Assembly (NCBI RefSeq): GCF_000829905.1
Contig: NZ_CDPP01000005.1
Span: 372,001-436,000 of the forward strand
Direction: 5' to 3'
Source of the DNA: Beduini massiliensis
GTDB lineage: Bacteria; Bacillota_I; Bacilli_A; Erysipelotrichales; Coprobacillaceae
DNA length: 64,000 nt
In this document: positions 50,304-57,509 of the stretch, in pieces
How the letters are laid out: each line of letters opens with the position of its first letter
Position numbering within the stretch: the stretch's first letter is position 1
Program-made: the position numbers and the translations under genes
The notes under the pieces: model-generated
Seen by the model: the letters and a program-made list of their open reading frames with translations, nothing else
Databases searched by the model: none
Told to the model about the DNA's origin: nothing

Positions 50304-51002
50304 ATGAATAACCAAACGATTCTCGTTGTTGAAGACGAGCAGGAGATTGCAAATGCCATCGCAATCTATTTAAAAAATCAGGGATACCATGTCCTAATTG
50401 CCGAAAACGGACAAGAAGGGTTAGATGTACTGGAACAAAATGTTGTACATCTAGCTATCATTGATATTATGATGCCAGTCATGGATGGAATTTCTATGGT
50501 GTTAAAACTAAGAGAAACGCATGATCTGCCTGTCATCATGTTATCCGCTAAATCAGAAGATATTGATAAAATTACGGGGCTGAATATGGGGGCTGACGAT
50601 TACATGACAAAGCCTTTTGTTCCAATGGAGTTATTAGCACGTGTCAATTCCCATTTACGACGTTATCAACGTTATATGAAAAGTCAAGATGTAGTAAGTG
50701 AAAACGTCAAAATCATTGGCGGTTTGGAACTAAACGAAGATACTAAGGAAGTTTTCGTGGATGGACAGCTTACTAAATTAACACCTATCGAATTTAAAAT
50801 CTTAGATTTGTTTATGTCTAATCCGGGTATCGTTTTTGATACAGATACCATTTACGAAAAAGTATGGAACGATATTGCCATCAATAGTGATACTGTCATG
50901 GTTCATATCCGTAACTTAAGAGAAAAGATTGAAATTGATCCTAAAAATCCACGATATATTAAAGTGGTCTGGGGAATTGGCTATAAAATTGAAAAACAAT
51001 AA
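50304..51002 (+). CDS. OmpR/PhoB-type response regulator
   Basis: This 232-aa protein has a receiver domain (TILVVEDEQEIANAIAIYLK, phospho-Asp in AIIDIMMPVMDG near residue 53, Lys in MTKPFVPMELL near residue 102) and a C-terminal winged-helix DNA-binding domain (KLTPIEFKILDLFMSNPGI, then MVHIRNLREKIE). It closely resembles VanR-type regulators. It is 12 bp upstream of its cognate histidine kinase. Target genes are unknown. Confidence 0.95.
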   Translation: MNNQTILVVEDEQEIANAIAIYLKNQGYHVLIAENGQEGLDVLEQNVVHLAIIDIMMPVMDGISMVLKLRETHDLPVIMLSAKSEDIDKITGLNMGADDYMTKPFVPMELLARVNSHLRRYQRYMKSQDVVSENVKIIGGLELNEDTKEVFVDGQLTKLTPIEFKILDLFMSNPGIVFDTDTIYEKVWNDIAINSDTVMVHIRNLREKIEIDPKNPRYIKVVWGIGYKIEKQ

Positions 51003-51014
51003 GGAGACGATACT

Positions 51015-53027
51015 ATGAAGAAAAAATCGATCATTGTTTTCCTTCTCCCCTTCATCCTGATCGTTGCCAGCTGTATTGGCATTATGCAGTATGACAGCCT
51101 CAACAGTGCACGTAACTACAGCTACACACAACAAAACAATACGACTCAAATTCGTAATGAATATTTGCAAAGCTATACCTTTGAGTTAGATCTGATTCGA
51201 TTTTGTTATGCGATCGACTATAACAACCGCTATGACCTTAATGTTTCCAATGAAAAAAACTTACGACAATTATATGGGTCGAATTTAAGTACTTATCTGA
51301 TTAATCAAATGGATAATTTTATTATTTCCGCAAATGATAATTTGCAATATGAATACTCATTTTTGAAATACCATATGCTGGATCTTACAGACAGTTCTAC
51401 GTATTCTAATTTCGGAGAGATTCCAATGAATGCCAGCGGTTATGTATATAAAATCACCTTTGATGAGGAAGGGGCAATTTCGATAGAAACCGCTTCAGAC
51501 ATCAACGTGCCTATCAAGACAGCTTATGCAAACTTAATTCGCAGTAATTTCCAATCCAATTATTCCAGTTCACAAGAAACAATCGAACTTTTAAAGAATC
51601 GTGTATTTACTTTCCAAGTAGAAAAATCAGCCGATCTTTCTTCGCTTGTTTCTTACAACAGTAATGTCTATGTCTATAAAGATTATTCATATCATATGAA
51701 TGCCGTGCTGTTTAGCTTTGTTGTTTTAGCCATCTTAGGATTATGTTTGCCGTTAAAAAAATTAAGACAGTTTTCTTTCTATCAGAATATCATTGATATT
51801 CCTTTAGAGATATTAGTCATTGTCTCGCTAGGCTTCTTAACTTTCTCGGGTCGTTATATCGCAAGCAACTTTTTCTACAATAATCCATTAAGTGTAATGC
51901 TTTATGCTATTCTGGCTTTTATCTTCCTTATGGATGTCTTGGTGTTTAAATATTTCTTGCAGTATCCACCTTTGCAATATATAAAGGAACGAAGCTTAAC
52001 AGCTCAAGTTGCCAGTTTTGTATTTGATAATATGAAACAATTTGACTTAGCTGAAAAATATAATCTGACCTTATTTAAAGTGGTCGTTGTTAATGCATTT
52101 GTGATCATTATCCTGCCAATGTGGATGGGTGTCATCGGACTAATTATCTATTGTGTTTTGTTGTTTATTATTATGATTAATGTGGCTAATCGTGTTAAAA
52201 ATGATTATCAGTCCTTATTGGAAGTGACCTCTTCGATTGCTTCTGGTAAATTTGATAAAACAACAAATACCGATTTAGGTGTATTCAACTCTTATAAAGA
52301 TTCAATGGATACAATCCGAGATGACTTTAAAAATGCTGTAGATAATGAGATCCGTTCTGAAAAAATGAAAACAGAATTAATCACCAGTGTCTCACATGAT
52401 TTAAAAACACCATTAACATCAATCGTGACCTATGCGGATTTACTAAAAGATAATCATCTTGATGATGAAAAGAAAAAAGAATACATTGCCGTTATTGACC
52501 GTAATGCTCTGCGTTTAAAAAATCTGATCAACGATCTCTTTGAAGTCAGTAAGGCATCATCAGGAAATATCACTTTAAATTTAATGAAAATTGATATTAT
52601 CTCATTAATTAAACAAGCGATCTTGGAATATGATCATCTCTTTGAAAAACAAGGGTTAAAATTGAAATTTACTTCTAATCAGGAAAAATCAATTTTAAAA
52701 TTAGACAGTCAAAAAACGTATCGTATTTTTACGAACTTGCTGGTTAATATATCCAAGTATGCAATGGAAAATACACGTGTTTATATCGATGTCAAAGATA
52801 CACAAGACAAAGTTGAAATTACATTAAAGAATATCAGTAAACATGAAATTCGTATTGAAGCGAATGAATTATTAGAACGATTTGTTCAAGGTGACAGTTC
52901 ACGTCATAGTGAAGGTTCTGGTTTAGGATTAGCCATTACCAAAACATTTACCGAACTTCAAGGCGGAACTTGTCAAGTAAGTGTAGATGGTGATTTATTC
53001 AAAGTCACTCTTATATTTGATAAATAG
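51015..53027 (+). CDS. Sensor histidine kinase with large membrane region
   Basis: This 670-aa kinase has a first helix at residues 6-24, an extracytoplasmic sensor of about 190 residues, then several helices (about 230-250, 260-305 and 345-388). A HAMP-like linker leads to the H-box SVSHDLKTPLTSIVTYADLL with the phospho-His near residue 460, and HATPase motifs end in GEGSGLGL-like EGSGLGLAITKTF near residue 636. The N-box is atypical (NLLVNISKYAMENT). The multi-helix middle is longer than in VanS. It is in operon with the response regulator; the signal is unknown. Confidence 0.93.
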   Translation: MKKKSIIVFLLPFILIVASCIGIMQYDSLNSARNYSYTQQNNTTQIRNEYLQSYTFELDLIRFCYAIDYNNRYDLNVSNEKNLRQLYGSNLSTYLINQMDNFIISANDNLQYEYSFLKYHMLDLTDSSTYSNFGEIPMNASGYVYKITFDEEGAISIETASDINVPIKTAYANLIRSNFQSNYSSSQETIELLKNRVFTFQVEKSADLSSLVSYNSNVYVYKDYSYHMNAVLFSFVVLAILGLCLPLKKLRQFSFYQNIIDIPLEILVIVSLGFLTFSGRYIASNFFYNNPLSVMLYAILAFIFLMDVLVFKYFLQYPPLQYIKERSLTAQVASFVFDNMKQFDLAEKYNLTLFKVVVVNAFVIIILPMWMGVIGLIIYCVLLFIIMINVANRVKNDYQSLLEVTSSIASGKFDKTTNTDLGVFNSYKDSMDTIRDDFKNAVDNEIRSEKMKTELITSVSHDLKTPLTSIVTYADLLKDNHLDDEKKKEYIAVIDRNALRLKNLINDLFEVSKASSGNITLNLMKIDIISLIKQAILEYDHLFEKQGLKLKFTSNQEKSILKLDSQKTYRIFTNLLVNISKYAMENTRVYIDVKDTQDKVEITLKNISKHEIRIEANELLERFVQGDSSRHSEGSGLGLAITKTFTELQGGTCQVSVDGDLFKVTLIFDK

Positions 53028-53029
53028 TG

Positions 53030-53052
53030 AAGCTGCCATTGGCAGCTTTTTT
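53030..53052 (+). terminator. Terminator of the two-component operon
   Basis: AAGCTGCC-ATT-GGCAGCTT and T-run immediately follow the kinase stop. Confidence 0.9.
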
Positions 53053-53110
53053 CTATCTTCTAATTATGTGAATTTTTCCATATTGCTGACATATTATAAC
53101 CAACATTTCT

Positions 53111-53262
53111 TGCTATACTGTAATCATAGAAAGGAGGATAGTTAAAGACTTAATAAGCAGACAAAATAGTTTTTTTCAATTAATTTCCCTAAACTTAAAA
53201 TATATATAATAATTTGTAATCATAAGGCAAAGAGAAACCGAGTAATCCCGACTCGGTTTTTC
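53111..53262 (+). other. Short orphan transcription unit: extended -10, SD-like box, terminator, no ORF
   Basis: TGCTATACT (53111-53119) is an extended -10. AAGGAGG lies at 53131-53137 but no ATG, GTG or TTG follows within ribosome reach. A strong hairpin AAACCGAGT-AATCCCG-ACTCGGTTT with T tail ends the unit at 53235-53262. It could be a small RNA or the shell of a decayed peptide gene. Confidence 0.45.
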
Positions 53263-53305
53263 ATTTTACAATGATAAAATCAATGTTTTTTGATATTATC
53301 CAATC

Positions 53306-53570
53306 AATGAAAACTGTCGGAATATTTTGTTTTGCTTGTACGCTATCTTCTTAAAATACGACTTGACACCAATTTTGGAAATACTTTCAGCCTTCCTTAT
53401 TGTATATTTTGGAATACTGGTTAATAGCATAATCGGGATCAATGTGGGTATAATGCTCAGTCATCTTGATTGATGAGTACCTCATTAATACCTTAGTAAT
53501 CATCAAATCAAACTCTTTTTCACCGTTGCATTACACATTTCTCTCTAAATGGAATACAATAAAAACAAAT
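53306..53570 (+). pseudogene. Decayed membrane-protein remnant, possibly an ABC permease C-terminus
   Basis: The plus strand gives joined fragments. A start MKTVGIFCFA (ATG at 53306) shifts into LYAIFLKYDLTPILEILSAF and LIVYFGILVNSIIGINVG, ending in a stop at 53471-53473, and a further shift continues with EYLINTLVIIKSN. These hydrophobic strings and the SHLD end recall the last helix and PKLDW-like ending of ABC-2 permeases, but the match is weak. Its frames are broken, and no ATPase gene is beside it. The rest of the 53.6-53.8 kb gap shows only A/T-rich sequence and the ribosome site of the next gene. Confidence 0.42.
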
Positions 53571-53829
53571 TCACTCACCCCAAAGAGAGATTAATTTATA
53601 ATTATTTTGAAAGATATATAGAAAAATAGAATTAGATGTAGTCTAGTTCATCTTTTTCTGTTTAATCTATACAGATTATGAAAAACCATGCTAATATTTA
53701 AGTAGATATAGATAAACTCTAATAAAGTATGGGTGTATATTACCTATCCAAATAAGCGATTATGATAATTCCTAGCAGCAATAATATGAAGCTACGTTTT
53801 TTAAAAAATCATATAAGGAGAGTAAGGTC

Positions 53830-54225
53830 ATGAAAAACTTTAAAAAAAATTTAGTTTTTGCAATGAGTATGTGTATGGCAATTATTTTAGTGATGAAACC
53901 GATTCATGCAGAAGAAACTATCAAACCAAAGTATATAGAACACTGTCAACTTTATAATACTAAAGTGAAAGTTTATGATTCTTTATTAGAAAAAGGAGTA
54001 CATATGTTTTCTTTCACGGTTGGTGTAGATGTTTCAGGAACAAGAGGTTATGTGACTTCCGGAAGTTTCAGTATACAATGTATTGTACCATCAAATATTA
54101 GTTCTGTGAGTGGATATGGTGGATATATTACAGTGGATAGAAAATCTGACTTTTTAGCAACAGCTAGTGCAATATGGTATTCAACTTTTACAAATAATGC
54201 CATTACATTAGCCGAAATCGGATAA
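53830..54225 (+). CDS. Small secreted protein of unknown function (131 aa)
   Basis: This protein has a clear signal peptide: a basic start (MKNFKKN), a hydrophobic core (LVFAMSMCMAIILVM) and a cleavage-like PIHAEE near residue 28. The mature part of about 103 residues is beta-rich and small-residue-rich, with GTRGYVTSGSFSIQCIVP and SVSGYGGYITVDRKS, and ends in ITLAEIG. It has two cysteines only (HCQLYN and IQCIVP). I do not recognise the family. It ends 2 bp before the ATG of a DUF975-like membrane protein, so the two form a pair, a layout seen for secreted factors with dedicated membrane partners. A GGAGAG site precedes the ATG. Confidence 0.78.
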   Translation: MKNFKKNLVFAMSMCMAIILVMKPIHAEETIKPKYIEHCQLYNTKVKVYDSLLEKGVHMFSFTVGVDVSGTRGYVTSGSFSIQCIVPSNISSVSGYGGYITVDRKSDFLATASAIWYSTFTNNAITLAEIG

Positions 54226-54227
54226 AT

Positions 54228-54875
54228 ATGCATTTTCGTACTTTAAAAATATTAAGAGAGAAAGCACACCAAATATATGATATTTATTTTAAAGCTATAC
54301 TCATGTGCTTTGTTTCTTATTTATTATTTAATTCCGTCAGATTTCTAAGTAATAGTAATACTTCCCAGCCTTTTAACCCCAATCCAATTTATGCTTGGTG
54401 GAAAGACACTCATTTACTCATAATCTTTATATTCATCTACATTTTTATAGTCAACCCGTTGAATGTTTATATTTATAGCTATTGCCATAAAAAAACCATG
54501 TCAGTAAGGTATCCTTTCTTATTTTGGAAAAAAGCGGTATGTTGTTCTTTTATACAGCTTATCTCTATTGGAATTGGAGCATTAATGTTTATAATCCCCG
54601 GTTATTATATTTCATATAGATTGAGATTTCTTCCCCTATTTATTGTAAATCATTATACTAAATTAAATTCATTTCAAATCATAAAAGTATGCTGGCAAGA
54701 GGGAGCTCTCTATACTTTATCTGACATCTTAATCATTGATATTATCTTTGGAGTTATTCATTATTACTTATATAATTTTGATTATATTTGGATTGCTTTT
54801 TCGGCTTTACAATATTGTATATTTACAATCTTATATTCCTATAAAGTCCCTACTACTAATAAAGCTGATATTTAA
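54228..54875 (+). CDS. DUF975-like integral membrane protein
   Basis: This 215-aa membrane protein has about five helices. The block FWKKAVCCSFIQLISIGIGA and LMFIIPGYYISYRLRFLPLF near residues 100-140 resembles the DUF975 core (helix with IPG turn followed by YxxxF). A basic cytoplasmic start (MHFRTLKILREKAHQ) is typical. It starts 2 bp after the secreted protein and is translationally coupled to it. The function of DUF975 proteins is unknown; context suggests immunity, processing or export for the secreted partner. Its A/T-rich codon use matches the surrounding atypical segment. Confidence 0.72.
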   Translation: MHFRTLKILREKAHQIYDIYFKAILMCFVSYLLFNSVRFLSNSNTSQPFNPNPIYAWWKDTHLLIIFIFIYIFIVNPLNVYIYSYCHKKTMSVRYPFLFWKKAVCCSFIQLISIGIGALMFIIPGYYISYRLRFLPLFIVNHYTKLNSFQIIKVCWQEGALYTLSDILIIDIIFGVIHYYLYNFDYIWIAFSALQYCIFTILYSYKVPTTNKADI

Positions 54876-54904
54876 AATACAAAGAGATGTAAAAATAGTT
54901 TTAC

Positions 54905-54958
54905 AAAAGAGTTTAATAAGATAATGGGTTCAAAACCATTTATTTGTTAAACTCTTTT
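54905..54958 (+). terminator. Long terminator after the secreted protein-DUF975 pair
   Basis: AAAAGAGTTTAA and TTAAACTCTTTT are perfect 12-bp arms enclosing a smaller AATGG/CCATT hairpin. It lies 30 bp after the stop. Confidence 0.8.
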
Positions 54959-55046
54959 TATATGGTTACTAAGCAATAAAAAAATATTCATCATTTTATT
55001 GACAAATATTAGCAAAATATGCAACATACTATAAAAATACATCATT

Positions 55047-55061
55047 TTGTACAGTATACAA
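55047..55061 (+). promoter_or_regulatory. Palindrome upstream of the decayed peptide gene
   Basis: TTGTACAGTATACAA has 5-bp outer arms (TTGTA and TACAA) with one mismatched inner pair. It lies in the control region of the decayed and intact peptide genes and is a candidate operator; weak evidence. Confidence 0.35.
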
Positions 55062-55097
55062 AGCATTCGTAATTCGATAATATTATTTATGGAAAAG

Positions 55098-55266
55098 AAA
55101 GGAGGCAATTCAACTATAATAAAAAAACACTAGTTGCCATTGTAATTTGTTTCAAACAGCGATGTCAATATGCGCATGATAAGAATTATAATTACATTCC
55201 GGAAACAAAAAGCGGATACTTCCCTATGAGGCAACAACAATAATTATGGGATATCCACCTACCTAA
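55098..55266 (+). pseudogene. Decayed paralogue of the adjacent secreted-peptide gene
   Basis: AAAGGAGG at 55098-55105 is intact, but no ATG, GTG or TTG follows in frame. Translation of the frame gives NKKTLVAIVICFKQRCQYAH then DKNYNYIPETKSG, followed after a one-base shift by ILPYEATTIIMGYPPT and stop at 55264-55266. Against the intact peptide this aligns CQYAHDKNYNYIPETKSG with CQHIHDDNCGYNPETNNG, and both end in a short tail with PP one or two residues before the stop. The C-terminal spacing agrees within one residue. Start loss, missing Cys residues and a frameshift make it non-functional. Confidence 0.72.
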
Positions 55267-55318
55267 TGAGCAATAAAACGAAAATGAAAACAAAATTTAT
55301 GAAAGAGGGATATTATTT

Positions 55319-55492
55319 ATGTTCAAAAATATCAAAAAATTAGCTTGCCTAATGATCGCTTTAGCAATCTGTGCAGGAGTTAGCTGTCAACACATTCACG
55401 ATGATAACTGTGGTTATAATCCAGAAACCAATAATGGTTGTACGCATGTATCAATCATGCCGCTAATTGAGGGTGAACCACCAATCGGATAG
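55319..55492 (+). CDS. Small secreted peptide precursor (57 aa), probable signal peptide plus Cys/His motif
   Basis: The peptide begins MFKNIKKLACLMIALAICAG, a short basic-hydrophobic export signal, then VSC and CQHIHDDNCGYNPETNNG followed by CTHVSIMPLIEGEPPIG. The CxHxHDxxCGY pattern with a later CTH recalls the repeated CxHxHDxxCGY motif seen in large Firmicute surface proteins. It has the ribosome site GAAAGAGGG. Its stop is one base before the ATG of a TPR protein, so the two are coupled. A mature signal from the C-terminus (around IMPLIEGEPPIG) would fit an RRNPP-type pheromone, but processing is unproven. A decayed copy lies just upstream. Confidence 0.75.
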   Translation: MFKNIKKLACLMIALAICAGVSCQHIHDDNCGYNPETNNGCTHVSIMPLIEGEPPIG

Positions 55493-55493
55493 A

Positions 55494-56651
55494 ATGAAAA
55501 GATTTATTTTAAACAATACAATTATTAATTCAATCCTAAATAATGATCAAAATACCAATGAGAATTATTTTCAAACCTATTTAGACAAAGAAATTGAATT
55601 AGATGAAGTTACAATTGTTGATGCAGAGATCATTCTTGACAAAATCTTTAAAGATTTTTATTATTATCAATCTTTTTTCAACTCAGAAAAAAGAGCATCC
55701 ATCATCAATTTTCTTTTAAAAAATAAAGACTTGTTTGAAAAAGCAATCAATTATGATACATTTTTAATCATGATCTTCATTCACTTAGTTACTATTAAGC
55801 AATATGATCATGTTGTGATTGAAATTGATAAATATTTAGATGATTTATATAAAATTGATTATCAAGTATATGAACCGGACTTAAAAACACTAAGTTATAT
55901 CCAATACCGTGCTGCTTTTTATCATTTCAACCATCAAAATGAATTAGCAAAAAAACAGCTTGAATACATCATTCAAGGTTATCCAGAAAGAAATATCCAT
56001 TTTTTAGCAACCACTTACTTTCTTCTTTCCCTTGTCTATATTGCTAATGGTCAATTGGATCAAGCTATCATTAGCTGCAAAGAAACAGAAAAGTTATCAT
56101 TAGAGACAAGTAATTATAAACGATATTTCTATAGTCAAATGAATTTAGCGAGAACTATGTCTGCATTAGGTGGTTTTGATGAAGCCATTAAGTTATATAG
56201 GGAATGTTTAGATGGAGCAGATAATCTCCATTTAGATATGAAAACTGTTCTACTCGAATATATAGCTACTGTGATGATGTATAATCAGGATTATCAAAAA
56301 GCAATTGATACGCTAAATAAGATAAATAGAGAAGATATCTCTAATAATTCTGCTTACATATATGCTTTTTGTTTTTTACAATTAAACAACAAAGCTAAAT
56401 GTTTTCAATGGATCGAGATTGGAAAGACAGCTTCTAACACACAGCCTAGTGCGGACAGATATCTGATATTAATTGAAAAAATTGCCCGTCAGGATGAGCA
56501 AATGATTCATTATTTAAAAGATTTCAGAGAATATGAAAGTACAACTGAAAACTACGGAAGCTATCAATTTCTAAACAAATTACTTATCCATTATTTAATT
56601 GAATCCGAACAATATAAAGAAGCTTGTTTTTATGCCGGTTTGCTTGATTAA
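55494..56651 (+). CDS. TPR-repeat protein without HTH, Rap-like candidate peptide receptor
   Basis: This 385-aa all-helical protein has no membrane segment. Repeats with TPR spacing are clear from about residue 160 on (IHFLATTYFLLSLVYIANGQ; YSQMNLARTMSALGGFDEA; LLEYIATVMMYNQDYQKA; then NSAYIYAFCFLQLNNKAKC). The N-terminal 90 residues are helical but carry no recognisable helix-turn-helix. Length and layout resemble Rap phosphatase/peptide receptors (about 380 aa) of the RRNPP superfamily. It starts at 55494, one base after the peptide stop, without a strong ribosome site. A terminator follows. Ligand and effector are inferred. Confidence 0.82.
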   Translation: MKRFILNNTIINSILNNDQNTNENYFQTYLDKEIELDEVTIVDAEIILDKIFKDFYYYQSFFNSEKRASIINFLLKNKDLFEKAINYDTFLIMIFIHLVTIKQYDHVVIEIDKYLDDLYKIDYQVYEPDLKTLSYIQYRAAFYHFNHQNELAKKQLEYIIQGYPERNIHFLATTYFLLSLVYIANGQLDQAIISCKETEKLSLETSNYKRYFYSQMNLARTMSALGGFDEAIKLYRECLDGADNLHLDMKTVLLEYIATVMMYNQDYQKAIDTLNKINREDISNNSAYIYAFCFLQLNNKAKCFQWIEIGKTASNTQPSADRYLILIEKIARQDEQMIHYLKDFREYESTTENYGSYQFLNKLLIHYLIESEQYKEACFYAGLLD

Positions 56652-56662
56652 AACAAGACCTT

Positions 56663-56690
56663 AAAACTGAATCACAATGATTCAGTTTTT
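56663..56690 (+). terminator. Terminator of the peptide-TPR cassette
   Basis: AAAACTGAATC-ACAAT-GATTCAGTTTT is an 11-bp perfect stem with T-run, 11 bp after the TPR stop. Confidence 0.9.
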
Positions 56691-56832
56691 TATTTACACT
56701 ATCATTCAAACACTGTTGCGAAAATTAAAATAAATCATTATCAAATAATAAAACACTGTTTAAAGTCATCTCAATTGCATTGAACAATCTAAACGTTTGA
56801 CTATAATCAAACATGTAAAGGAGATGAACCAT

Positions 56833-57471
56833 ATGTATATCTACTATCCAAGCTGTAATTTTATGAAAGCTTCCCCTGCTACTGAAAAGAAAGTAAAAGC
56901 CTATTTAAAGCAACGATTCAACATCGGTCATACAAAATGCTGCCGATTTGAAAATTTATCTTCCTTAAAAGAGTTTACTGCTCTAACCGTATGTCAGGCT
57001 TGCAATGAAGAAATTCAAAGAAAAGAACCGACGATTCAAAGAATGAGTATATGGGAATTTATTGATCAGGACACTGACTTTATTTTCCCAGATTTCAAAG
57101 GAAAAAAGATGATTCTTCAAGATTGTTTCCGAGATGCACAAAATCCTAAAGCTTATAACGCTGTAAGAAATATTATGTTAAAGATGAATATTCAAATTAT
57201 TGAATTAGAAAATAAAAAAGAAAATGCTGATTTCTGCGGATTATTACATTATGAACCCAAAGATAATAAATTAAAAGATGTGTGGAAACAATATGACAAC
57301 TGTAAACTTTCTCGTCTGCCATTAGAACTACAAACGCAATTCATGGAGGAACAAACTGCACTATATAAAAATAATCTTGTTGTCTGCTATTGCAACTCAT
57401 GTTTAAGAGGGATTAAGTTAGGTGGTGGAAACGGAGTTCATCTTTTAGACTTAGTCATGCAAAATCAATAA
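56833..57471 (+). CDS. CCG-domain (Fe-S)-binding-like protein with degenerate second motif
   Basis: This 212-aa protein shows two tandem CCG-type blocks. The first runs from YYPSCNFMKASPATEKKVKA to TKCCRFENL near residue 37, then VCQACNEE. The second is ILQDCFRDAQNPKAYNAVRN followed by IQIIELENKKENADFCGLLH and VVCYCNSCLRGIKLGG near residue 185. In HdrB/GlpC-like proteins the second block ends CCG; here it reads FCG, so one cluster-ligating Cys is missing. The family moves electrons from disulfides or quinols. It is monocistronic with an AAAGGAG site; ATG at 56833 is preferred over one three codons upstream. Function is uncertain. Confidence 0.8.
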   Translation: MYIYYPSCNFMKASPATEKKVKAYLKQRFNIGHTKCCRFENLSSLKEFTALTVCQACNEEIQRKEPTIQRMSIWEFIDQDTDFIFPDFKGKKMILQDCFRDAQNPKAYNAVRNIMLKMNIQIIELENKKENADFCGLLHYEPKDNKLKDVWKQYDNCKLSRLPLELQTQFMEEQTALYKNNLVVCYCNSCLRGIKLGGGNGVHLLDLVMQNQ

Positions 57472-57481
57472 TTTAGTAAAG

Positions 57482-57509
57482 AAAAATTGAGCAAAGCAGC
57501 TCAATTTTT
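57482..57509. terminator. Bidirectional terminator between the CCG-domain and PfkB genes
   Basis: AAAAATTGAGC-AAAGCA-GCTCAATTTTT is an 11-bp stem between convergent stops. Confidence 0.88.

Noticed and set aside
53830-54225. Secreted 131-aa protein as a lactococcin 972-type bacteriocin
   Set aside because: The characteristic SxYxH and similar motifs are not present, and no ABC/immunity pair of that type follows.
55319-55492. Peptide as a lipoprotein
   Set aside because: The residues before Cys23 (AGVSC) do not fit a good lipobox (no Leu at -3), so lipid anchoring is uncertain and I do not call it.
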